Below, in pieces: positions 1 through 23,000 of a stretch of 64,000 nt of DNA (position 1 is the stretch's first letter; each line of letters begins with the position of its first letter). The translations under genes were made by a program, and so were the position numbers. This stretch comes from Luscinia megarhynchos (taxonomy: Eukaryota; Chordata; Aves; Passeriformes; Turdidae): positions 42,608,975 through 42,672,974 of the forward strand of contig CM067564.1 in NCBI GenBank assembly GCA_034336665.1. The letters are read 5' to 3'. The notes beneath the pieces were generated by a model. That model saw only the letters and a list, made by a program, of their open reading frames with translations, made no database searches and had not been told where the DNA came from.

Positions 1-389
1 TGAAAAGTTTTCTTCATTTCTTTATTATTAAAGAGATGCCAGAGCTGATTCTTTAAAAAAAAAATTAAACATTCTGAATATCTTTAATATCTGGATATTT
101 GAGTGCCCAGATATTGATACCACACATATTTATATAATTTTAATATTATATTTAATCTGTTCTGGGCATTCCAGGGTGGTCAAAGAGAATTAATCTTGAT
201 TTTTCCCTTCACCCACCCTCTCTCCACATGGGAATATTCCCCCTTTCCCAGTTTTTCTCAGGATCACCGCACACCAGGATTTTTTTTAATGCCCAAACAG
301 CTTGGATGGGTTTTTTCCTGCTGTAATCCCATTTTTGGGAACTTTTGGTGGTTTAACCTGGATTCCCTGCAGTGCCTGTGATTCCCAAA

Positions 390-12429
<12,040 letters not shown>

Positions 12430-12436
<7 letters not shown>

Positions 12437-14530
12437 GTTCCCGGGGAGCCGCCAGGAGCAGCAGCAGCACCCGAGTCTTTCTCCACTACTGTACAGCGCC
12501 AGCTTCCCCCGCTAGAGCCGGCCTTGCTGCCATAGTCCTCAGTGTGTTTTAGGTTATTTATTTATTAAATTAGAAATACTGGTCACGTGGCCTCTGCCAC
12601 TGCTGTTCGTCCTGCCGCGGGACTGGGAGACGCTGGATTTTTCTTTCTGTTCCTTTCGGTTTTTTGTTGGTTTTTTTTCTCTCTTTGGGTTCGTTCTTTT
12701 TCGGGGCAGGGAGGACGGGAAGGTGAGGAGGAGGAGGAGGAGGAAGCTGCTGGAATCGAGCTGTGGAATATTCATTCCCTTATCCCCGCTCACACCCACC
12801 CCACGCACAAGGGGGTCGCTTTTGGTTTTCCTCCCCCCATTTTGCCAACAAAGCCAAAATCCTCCAGGCTCTGCCGCCCAGCCTGGGCAATCCCAGGGAG
12901 AAGCCCCTGGAGGTGCCCAGGCCGTGGCCAGTGGGGGAACCTCGCCTTAGCCGTGCCCGGGGGGAGCCCCGCCTGTGCTGCTGCTGCCATTCCGAGTGCC
13001 AACACCTCTGTGCATCCCCCAAAGCCGCGCCCGCCGCTGCTGCTCACGCCAAGCAGGGCAGAGCAGAGCTCGCCGGCGCCCGGCTGGGAGGAGCCAGCGC
13101 CGCCCCCGGCTGCATTCAGTCCTCGCTGGAAACGCTCACAGCTTTTATTTTCTGGTGGTTGTGCTCGAGTTCTGGAAATCCCCTTTGGAATGAGTGACGC
13201 CCGCTGGAGTGACCCCAGAGAGTTCAGCATCGCTGGAACCCTTCGGGCACCTCCAGTCTCGGCGTGTCAGAGCTGATGGAGAATAAATTTGGCAGAGTTT
13301 GATGGCACAGGGCAGCGTGGCCCTTCCCAAGTGTCTGAGCGGGGTCACTTCTGTCCCTCGCATGGGGAATGTGACCTTTCCGAAATTCACCTGCCCAGCC
13401 CCAGAGCACAGAAGATTCTCTCTTTGCTTCCCGAGTCTCTCTCCGTGTTTGTCCTCCTGGGCTTCTTGGCCACCATGGAGAATTTTTTGTGGCAGCTCAT
13501 TCACGCACAAGGAAGGAAAAACGGAGGAATTTCAGCCTCAGGTCCTTCCCAAGGCTCTCAGATTCAGAGTCAGGTTGGCCACAAGTCAAACGTTCCCATG
13601 TGCCAGCTAATCCCAAACTTCTCTTTGAAATCTCTCAAAATCAGGAAGGAAAACCTTGAGGAAACCTTGAAGAGGCTTTGAGAAGGCCCTGAGGAGACCT
13701 TCAGGCTTTGAGAAGCTTCCACGTGGACTGATCACTAACCACAGACTTGAAATGATCTCTGCTCATTCCTTTTACCCAGATCCTGAGGTTTTTTTTCTTT
13801 TTTGGGGGGAAGAATCCCCTGAGCTGTTTGAAACACCACTCCCCAGCTGGATCCTGCTCTGTGCCAGCACCTGCTGTTCTCTGGTCCCAGTGGGGTCACT
13901 GGGGCACAGCAGCTTTGGGAAGAACAGGAATCCCATCCCAACCACAGCCCCTGGAAAAGCCCCTTTTCCCCTGGAAAATCCCCTTTCATCCCCAGAGCCA
14001 CGTCCTGCCCTGTGCCTGCTCTGCCCAGCCCAGATCCCTTCGTGCCCAGTTTTAACCCCTTTTATCTTCCAGGTAGATAGGAAGGGAAAAAAAATAAGAT
14101 ATATATATATATTAATACTAAAATCCCAACTGGCTTTTCCCACCTCGATTTTTAAAGCTCTTCTCCATGTTCTGCTTCTCCTGTAAAAGCTTTTTGGCTC
14201 GCTTGGCTTTTTTTCCTAATCAACCTGGAATCATATCCTGTGATCATCTCTAAATTAAACGTGTAATGGGGTTTGGTTTCTTTTATCTTTTTTTTTTTTT
14301 TCCTAAATGTAACAGATTTTTCAAAACTTAGGAAAAAAGAAGATTTTAGGTAACACCAGCAAAATCATATAAAGGAAATTAATTATGTTCTGAACTTTAG
14401 AGATAATGAGACAAAACTCATCAGCAGCGAGGAAACAAAAACGTCGCAACATTTCAAAAGGATGTTTTAAATATTAATGTCTGAGTGATTGTATTAGATC
14501 AGCAATAAAGACTCTGTAATCTCAAAACAC
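12430..14530 (+). other. AHCYL2: AHCYL2 terminal exon: last codon, stop and about 2.1 kb 3' UTR
   Basis: After the acceptor ttttcccag the exon reads G TAC TGA, fitting the conserved Tyr-Arg-Tyr-stop end of AHCYL proteins. The following 2.1 kb is single-copy and free of minisatellites, unlike its surroundings, and ends near AATAAA at 14504-14509 and 14532-14537 followed by a G-rich stretch. The 3' UTR extent is inferred from that composition change and the signals. An ATTAAA-type signal near 12565 could give a short UTR. Confidence 0.65.
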
Positions 14531-14537
14531 AAATAAA
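14504..14537 (+). terminator. AHCYL2: AHCYL2 polyadenylation signals (two AATAAA)
   Basis: AATAAA at 14504-14509 and again at 14532-14537, at the end of the long single-copy tract after the stop codon and just before a G-rich stretch (14590-14640). Confidence 0.6.
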
Positions 14538-14744
14538 ACATTGGAAAACTCAGCCTCTCCTGAGCCTCCTTGGGGTCAGAGCAGGATTTTGGGGTGGGGG
14601 GACAGGACGGGTCAGGGATGGGGGATTGTCCCCAGAGGTGGAGCCTTGAGCTCCTGCTGTGCCCAGATAATTCCAGCGGCTCTGGGGCCGTGTCCTGGGG
14701 GTGTTTGGGCTCCTGGGCTGGGGTGCCTTGGGGAGTGGTGCTGG

Positions 14745-15690
14745 GACAGCCCTGATCCCACTATCTGCTCTAGAACAATCCCACTATCTGCTCTGGGACA
14801 GCCCTGATCCCACTGTCTGCTCTGGAACAATCCCATTATCTGCTCTGGAACAGCCCTGATCCCACTGTCTGCTCTGGAACAATCCCACTATCTGCTCTGG
14901 AACAGCCCTGATCCCACTGTCTGCTCTGGAACAATCCCACTATCTGCTCTGGGACAATTCTGATCCTGTTAGCTGCTCTAGAACAATCCCATTATCTGCT
15001 CTGGAACAGCCCTGATCCTGTTATCTGCTCTGGAACAATCCTGGTCCTGTTGTCTGATCTGGGACAATCCTGATCCCACTATCTGCTCTGGGACAATCCT
15101 GATCCCGCTGTCTGCTCTAGAACAATCCCATTATCTGCTCTGGAACAGCCCTGATCCCATTATCTGATCTGGGACAATCCTGATCCTGTTATCCGCTCTA
15201 GAACAATCCTGATCCCGTTATCTGATCTAGGACAGCCCTGATCCCATTATCTGCTCTAGAACAATCCCACTATCTGCTCTGGAACAGCCCTGATCCCACT
15301 GTCTGCTCTAGAACAATCCCACTATCTGCTCTGGGACAATCCTGATCCTGTTAGCTGCTCTGGAACAATCCCATTATCTGCTCTGGGACAATCCCATTAT
15401 CTAATCTGGAACAATCCTGATCCCATTATCTGATCTGGGACAATCCCATTATCTAATCTGGAACAATCCTAATCCCATTCTCTGCTCTAGAATGACCCCA
15501 ATCCCGTTCTCTGCTCTGGAACAATCCCTGATCCCAGTTTCTGCTCTGGAACAATCCCTGAGCCCATTCTGTGCTCTAGAACAATCCCATCATCTGCTCT
15601 AGAACAATCCCCGATCCCGTTTTCTGCTCTGGAACAACCCTGATCCCGTTCTCTGCTCTAGAACAATACCTGATCCCATTTTCTGTCCCG
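14745..15690. repeat. Intergenic minisatellite (TCTGCTCTGGAACAATCC)
   Basis: Alternating short units of TCTGCTCTGGAACAATCCC and GGACAATCCTGATCCCATTA, about 19-40 bp per period, between AHCYL2 and STRIP2. Confidence 0.9.
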
Positions 15691-15970
15691 CTCCCGCCCT
15701 GGGAAGTTTCCCCCCACCCCCCATTCCCGGAGGCTGTGCTGGGATTTGGGCACCCCAAAACCAGCCCCCCCTTTCCTGCTGTGGGAACGGGGATCCCGCT
15801 CGCTGCCCCCCCCCTGCTCCAGGGCCCGGGAATGGGGTGACGGGGTTCGGGCAGCCCGGCTGGTTTTGGGGTGCCGGGGGGACCCCGACCTCGGGCCCTG
15901 CCTGTGCTGGGGCAGCTGCAGCCCCAGAGCTGCCCCCACGGGCACCCCATGGGTACCTCTGACACCACCG
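15690..15970. other. GC-rich unique segment between two arrays
   Basis: About 280 bp of unique GC-rich DNA upstream of STRIP2. No open frame with family features. Confidence 0.4.
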
Positions 15971-15974
15971 CTCC

Positions 15975-16735
15975 TGCCCCGCCCCAGGGACACCCCACAA
16001 CCCCAGGGACACCCCACAACCCCCCATGGCAGCATTCTGTACCCCATAACCCCAGGGACACCCCAAAACCCCCATGGCAGCACTGGACACCCCACAACCC
16101 CCCATGGCAGCATTGGACACCCCATAACCCCAGGGACACCCCACAACCCCCATGGCAGCATTCCACACCCCATAACCCCAGGGACACCCCACAACCCCCC
16201 CATGGCAGCATTCCACACCCCACAACCCCAGGGACACCCCACAACCCCCATGGCAGCATTCTGTACCCCATAACCCCAGGGACACCCCACAACCCCCCAT
16301 GGCAGCATTCCACACCCCACAACTCCCCACGGCAGCATTCCATTCTCCCAGCACTCCAGGGACACCCTAAAAATCCTTTTTTCTCACGTTCCCTGTTCTC
16401 AGCACCCCAGAGACACCCCATAACTCTGCATCCCAGAATTCCATATTCCTTCCACCCCATTACTCCACCCCATAACTCCTCCCCATAACTCCACCCCATA
16501 AATCCCCCCAATTACTCCCCACATTCCCTGTTCCCAGGGACACCCCATGACTCCTCATATTTCCTGTTCCCAGCAACCCAGGGACACCCCATGACTCCCC
16601 CCATGTCTCTCGCCATTCCCTGTTCCCAGAAACATCCCATAACTGCCCCCATAACTCCCCCCATTTTCCCGTTCCCAGCCCCCCAGGGTCACCCCATAAC
16701 TCCCCCCATGACTCCCCCATTCCATCCCTGTTACC
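15975..16735. repeat. About 48-bp minisatellite abutting the STRIP2 promoter
   Basis: Units of CCATGGCAGCATTCCACACC, CCATAACCCCAGGGACACCC and CACAACCC, degenerating toward 16735, immediately before the CCAAT/GC-box region. Confidence 0.9.
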
Positions 16736-16740
16736 CCAGG

Positions 16741-16881
16741 CCCCGCCCACCCCTCTCCGGACCAATGGCAATGCGGGGGTGTGTCCCGAGGCCACGCCCC
16801 CGTCCCAGCGGACCAATGGGCGGGGCGGGGCGGGGCGGGGGCGGGGCCCGCCCGGCCCCACGTGCTGGCGGCGGCCGCGGG
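16741..16881 (+). promoter_or_regulatory. STRIP2: STRIP2 CpG-rich TATA-less promoter
   Basis: Two CCAAT boxes at 16762-16766 and 16813-16817, a run of overlapping GGGGCGGGG Sp1-type boxes at 16818-16849 and an E-box CACGTG at 16859-16864 lie directly before the ATG at 16882. There is no TATA box. The GC-rich tract continues into exon 1, as in a CpG-island promoter. The transcription start is not determined. Confidence 0.75.
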
Positions 16882-17097
16882 ATGGAGGCGGCGGGAGGCG
16901 GCGGAGCCGTGGGCAGGGCCCGGCCGGGAGCGGCACCGGGACCAGGACCAGGACCAGGACCAGGACCAGGACCAGGACCAGGACCAGGACCAGGACCAGG
17001 ACCAGGACCAGGACCGGCACCGGCACCGGCACCGGGACAGCCCCAGGCGCTGCCCAAGGGCCGGGAGCTCTTCAGGAGCCAGCGGAAGGAGTCCGAG
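16882..17097 (+). CDS. STRIP2: STRIP2 exon 1 with Gly-Pro repeat
   Basis: First coding exon, 72 codons, phase 0, donor gag|gtaaga. [19 protein letters not shown] is followed by twelve pure GGACCA hexamers (16939-17010, residues 20-43, Gly-Pro dipeptides), an Ala-Pro stretch, then the family motif [15 protein letters not shown]. Human STRIP2 has a different low-complexity N-terminus at this place. Confidence 0.93.
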
Positions 17098-20000
17098 GTA
17101 AGAGCGCGGGGCTCGCACCGGAGCTGCGGTGGGCTGGGGGGTCCCTGCTCCCTGCGGAAGGAGCTTTCTCCAGGACTGGGGGATGCTCTGTACCCCAAAC
17201 TCGAGCTTCTAGGGGTCCTGCAGGGGTGGCTGTAGCGCCCTGCGGTGCCCGGGGGATCCCCGGCTCTGCCGCCTCCCCAGACCCGGCTGCAGTTTTGGGG
17301 TGCTGGCTCAGCCCCGGCACCGGCACCTCCCAGCCCCACGCCCAGAGCCGGCAGGCGGGTTTTGGGGACCCACCTGGGCCCTGGGATCCCCACACCCCCC
17401 TGCACCCCTCCTGCCCCAAAACCCCAGGGCTGCTCTGCCCCGGCTGCGCCCGTGCGGCTTCGTGGGTGCCGGGCTGGGGAAGCAGGACCGGGAGCGGGTC
17501 ACCGAGACCCACCGGCACCGGGTCACAGGATCCCACCGGGACCGGGTCACCGGGACCGGGTCACAGGATCCCATCGGGACCTAGTCACAGGATCCCACTG
17601 GGATCCAGTCACCGGGATCCCACCGGGATCGGGTCACCGGGACCGGGTCACAGGATCCCATCGAGACCTAGTCACAGGATCCCACTGGGATCCAGTCACC
17701 GGGATCCCACCGGGATCGGGTCACCGGGATCCCACCGGGATCTGATGTCCCCGGCCACCGTGAAGCCCCCGCGGGACCCCCGAGAGAAAGAACGGGACCG
17801 CTTCTCTTTCCCAGCAAGGAAAGGGTGGAGGGGCTCCCTCACCCCGAAAGGATCCCCGGGAACCGTGTCCAAGTCGTGCCCCGGACTCGTGAATTTGGGG
17901 TTTGCTTTGCTCCCCTGGCTCGGTCTCTCCAAGCGGATTAGAATTCCTCACCGGCTTTAAGTCCCCGGCGGCTGGGCTGCAGAAATTGGGTGAAAAAGCG
18001 GCGTGTCTGAGCCCGGGGCCGCGCATCCTCCTGGGTCATCAATATTAATCCCGGCGATGCGCATCAGTTCCAGCCCGGCTGCCGAGCAGGGATGCCGGGA
18101 CTCGGAATGGGAAATTATGTTAATTGAGTTGATTAGCCATTCGCGTGTTCCCTTTCCCTTGCCTCGTCTGGCTGCGGCTGCCCCGCCGGAATCCTCCGGC
18201 CAAGTTTCATGCTCCAGTTCCTCATCCGCAGGGGAGGAGGGGGAGATGGGGAAGGCGAAGCCCCGAGAGCTGCGCGGCGCTCACGGATCCGCAGCATCCC
18301 CCGCGGGTTTCTGCTCTGAACCAGCCCCGGGCTCTGTTTTTAGGGCTTTGAAACGCATCCGATATCCACCGGCCTTTTGTGCCGTGCCTCTGCTTTCCCT
18401 GGGCTTTGAGAGATGCTGGTTTCACACACGGTTTCCACATTTTCGCTGCGTTTGAAGCGGCCTCGCACGGACTCCCCGCTCCAGCCCATCCGTGCCAGCC
18501 GCTGCTCCGGCGGCTGCGAGTGCTGGCAGCGATCCCGCATCCCAAAATATCCCCAGGGATGTGCCAGCCGCCCTCCCAACCCCGTCCCGCTCTCCGCAGG
18601 GCTCCGTGGATTGTCCCAACCTGGAATTCGAGTACGGAGATGCCGACGGGCACGGCGCTGAGCTGGCAGGTGAAGCAGCTTTCGGCTGTATTGTTATTTA
18701 GAGGTGCCCGGCAGGCAGGGAAGAGGAAAATCCCGCCGGGATGGGGGATGGAGGGTGGATGCTGAGTGCTGTCATCGCTGCAGCAAGCGGGGTTTATTAT
18801 CAGGGAGCCACTCAGAAGGGATCACCGGGTGGCAGGAGGGCGGAGTGTCCGGTGACACAGCCCAGGGAGTGTCACCATTTGTCGCCTCCTTGTCCCCGGG
18901 GCTCCTGCCGTGCTGCTGCTGCTCCCTAACCCCGCGGTCCCGCAGAAAATCGGGTTATTTTTAGCTCGGTGTATCTCAGCTGCAGGAGCTGCCCTGGCAG
19001 AAACACATTTCCTCTGCAAAGGGATCCTTCCTCCTTCCCTGCAGGATCGCCTCAGTCTCTGTGGTGCTGCTCAGCACCTCAGGACTGTAGGGGTTCTATA
19101 GGAACAGGCAGGAATCCTGTAGGAACAGCTGGGAATTCTATAGGAACAGGCAGGAATTCTGTAGGAACAGATATTAATTCTGTAGCAACAGGCAGGAATC
19201 ATTTAGGAACAGATAAGAATTCTATAGGAACAGGTAGAAGTTCTGTAGGAACAGATAGGAATCCTGTAGGAACAGGTAGGAATCCTGTAGGAGCAGATAG
19301 AAATTCTGTAGGAACAGGTAGGAATCCTGTAAGAACAGACAGAAATCCTATAGGAACAGGCAGGAATCCTGTAGGAACAGGTAAGGATCCTGTAGGAACA
19401 GGCAGGAAATCCTGTAGGAACAGGCAGGAATCCTGTAGGAACAGGCAGGAAATCATTTAGGAACAGGCAGGAATCCTGTAAGGAACAGGCAGGAATCCTG
19501 TAGGAACAGGCAGGAATTACAAATAGCAGGTGCAACATCCTGTCCCTCCAAGTCCAGCCTCTTTTTGCAGGACCCAAAAAGCTGCTGGGTGTGGGGCCAG
19601 TGCAGGTCCTGCCTGGGTGTTCCTGCATTCCCTTCATTCCCAAACTCTTAAGTGAGACTCCAAATGTCCCCTCAAAAACCCCAGTGAAGCTGCAAGTGCA
19701 GCTGGGAGCAGCCCAGCCAGGGGATGGAGGTGACGAGTCGGGTCCATCAAGGGGTTGGTGATGGTGGCCAAGGGGTTTGGCCCTGGGTGGCCACAAGGTG
19801 CAGCAGAGCTCAGGCGTGGCTGCCTGCCCCACATCTGCCTGGGTGCTTGCCAAGGGGTGGGCTGAGGCTGAGGAGGGTGAAGCCCCTCTCCCTGTGCCCC
19901 CCAGAGCTGTTCAGCTACACCGAGGAGCCCGAGCTGAGCCTCAGCCGCAGCTGCTTCGAGGAGGATTTTCACACCCAAGGTACCAGCCCTGCCCTCAGCC

Positions 20001-23000
20001 CCCCAGCCCCCAGCACCCCCAGGGCTGCAGTTGTGCCCCTTCTTGCAGTGCCTGGCAGGAGGTGGCTGGAGCTGGACAGGAGGCAGCAGAAGGCTCACGT
20101 CATGCACCTGCTGGACGGGCTGGAGGTGGTCAGCAGGGACAGGAGGCTGAGAGTGGCACGGGCCATCCTCTACCTGGCCCAGGGTAAGTGGGGGGCTCCT
20201 GCTGACCCCCAGGGGCTCTGGAGACTCCTACTCGTTGGGTAAGCTTAAATAAGCAAAGCAGCTAATAGTTAAAAAGGTTATTTATTACAAACACATCTCA
20301 TTACAAAGCACATCAGTCTCAACAGGCAATGGCAAAAGCAGCAGCAATAAACAAATGGCTAAAAGCCAGTGGCTAAAAGCAACAACTCTCCCAATCCATA
20401 CTGTTATACAGGATTTCTCCAAGCTACCATGCAAACTCCACCACTCCTTAACCTATTAGAATTCCAGTTTCTTAGCTCACCAGGTTACCTATAACACTAC
20501 ACATACAATCTATCTTGTTCTATCTAAGAAATGTCAGCAATATTCTCACTATAACTCTGTTATGTGTAAGTCCTGTCTACAACTGTGGGCCTGGAGCCTC
20601 TACTGAAGATATCAGTGTGTTTGCAACCCTCACTAGAACCCTCACTGCTACTGTGGCATTTGGGACCTTTTACTCACTAAAAACACCAGAACTCACTCTA
20701 AAACTTATTCAATCCCTGCACTCTGATTTCTCTCTGAAGAATTCAGAGACCCCTGACTCACTGACTCCAACTCTGCCTGGGGTGAATTTTACCTTTAGTT
20801 CATCATGCCCTGCTCTAGGGAGCTTCTGGAGGTTTCTTCTCTCCAGTGTGATGCATCCAAGCACTTTGTTCTTTAGGGTGGTGAGAAGCACTTGGTATGG
20901 TCCTTCTCACTGTGGTTTTAAGGTTTTTTCTGCAAAAGACTTAACCTATAATCTCCAGGCTCTGTGTCATGCACTGGTCTGTTAACTCTTGCACTTTGAG
21001 CTCCAGCCACATGGTTTTTTATTTCTCTAAGTTGTTTACTTAAAGCCACCATGTGTGCAGTCAGTGTTTCTTCCCTGACTTGGGCATTCTCTTCTGGACC
21101 CCATATGGTCTCCCAGAAAGCATTTCAGAAGGGCTCAGCTTTTCTTTGGTTCTAGGTTTAGTCTGGATTTGCAGCAGTGCCAGCAGGAGAGCTTGGGGCC
21201 AGGGCAAATCAGCTTCCTGCCCTAGCCCTACAAGCTGATTAAATGATTCATTTTCTTCACTTGGCCACTTGACTGAGGGTGATACAGAGTGTGGAGTTTC
21301 CATTTATACCCAAATGGTGGCTGGTCTGCTGCACTGTTTGTGAGATAAAATGCAATCCTCTGTCTGAGGACATGGCTGGAGCTCTGAAGGGTGATATTAT
21401 CTCTTGTAACCTGGTGGGAAAAGCCTCTGAAAAGGTGTTTGTTAGCACCAGCAAATATCAATACCCCCCTTTTCTTGGAAGTTCTGAAAAATTAATTTGC
21501 TGTTGTTGCCCAGGCCCCTGACCTTTTCCAGTTTTGCCAAGTTTGATGTTCTTGGGTTTAGTTTGGAAGCAAAGATCACACTGGGGTGGTCCTGTGGAGT
21601 GCAGGGGTTCAGAGGCAGATCCTCCCTGACCAGGGTTCCCCTTTGGGTGTCCCCAGGTGTGTTTGGGGAGTGTGACAATGAAGGTGATGTCCTGCACTGG
21701 TCTCGGCACAACAGCTTCCTCCTGTACCAGCTGGGAACCTTCTCTGCCTTCCTGGAGCTGCTCAACATGGAGATCGAGTGAGAGACTGCTGCCTCAGCCC
21801 TCCCCTCCTTGTCCTCTGCCCCTTTCTTTCCTTTCTTTCCTTTCTTTTATTTCTTTTCTTTTTCTTTTCTTTCCTTTCTTTCCTTCCCTTTCTTCCCTTT
21901 CTTCTTCCCTTTCTTCTTCCCTTTCTTCTTCCCTTTCTTCTTCCCTTTCTTCTTCCCTTTCTTCTTCCCTTTCTTCTTCCCTTTCTTCTTCCCTTTCTTC
22001 TTCCCTTTCTTCTTCCCTTTCTTCTTCCCTTTCTTCTTCCCTTTCTTCTTCCCTTTCTTCTCACCCCTCTGCTTCTTGGACTCCATCACCTTGCAGGTCT
22101 TTCCCAGCTGAAATTATTCTGGCATTCTGTGATCTGCCTTCTCTCCTTCTTTTCTCCCATTCAATTTGCTCTCTTCCTCTTCATCTTCTTCCCCACTTTC
22201 CTCACCTTCTCCTCCTCTTTCTCTTCTACCTCCTCTTTATCATCCTCTCACCTTCCTCCTTTTCATCTTCCTTCTCCCTGTCTTCCTCACCCTTTTCCCT
22301 TCATCCTTCTCCTCCTCTTCATCTTCTTTCACCCCATCCTCCTCACATTCTCCTTCAATCCCCCTCACATTCCTCTTCATCTTCTTTCTCCTCATCTCCT
22401 TTATCTTCTTCTCCTCATCCCTTTCCTCTTCATCTTTCTCCTCATCCTCACCTTCCTCCTTTTTATCTTCCTTCTCCCTACCTTCCTCACCCTTTTCTCT
22501 TCATCATCTTTCTCCTCATCCTCCTCATCCTTTTCCTCATCTTCTTTCTTCTCATGCTCCTCCTCTTCATCTTTCTCCTCATCCTTCCACTTTTTCATCT
22601 TCCTTCTCCCTGTCTTCCTCACCCTTTTCCCTTCATCCTTCTCCTCCTCTTCATCTTCTTTCACCCCATCCTCCTCACCCTTTTCATGTTCTTTCTTCTC
22701 ATCTTCCTCCTCCTCTTCATCTTGCTCTTCATCTTCCTCACCTTTCTCCTTTTCATCTTCCTTCTCCCTATCTTCCTCACCCTTAACTCCTCATCCTCCT
22801 CATCTTCTTTCTCCTCATCCTCCTCCGTTTTCTTTTCATCTTCTTTCTTCTCATATTCCTTCCCCTCTTCATCTTTCTCCTCATCCTTCCTCCTTTTCAT
22901 CTTTCTTCTCCTTACCTTCCTCACTCTTATCTCCTCCTCCTCCTCTTCGTGTTCCTTCCCCCCACCCTCCTCCTCCTCAGGCAGTGCCAGATCTGTGTCC

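Noticed and set aside
20515..20985. 156-codon plus-strand frame
   Set aside because: It is the antisense of the ERV integrase end and LTR; the retroviral signal is on the minus strand.
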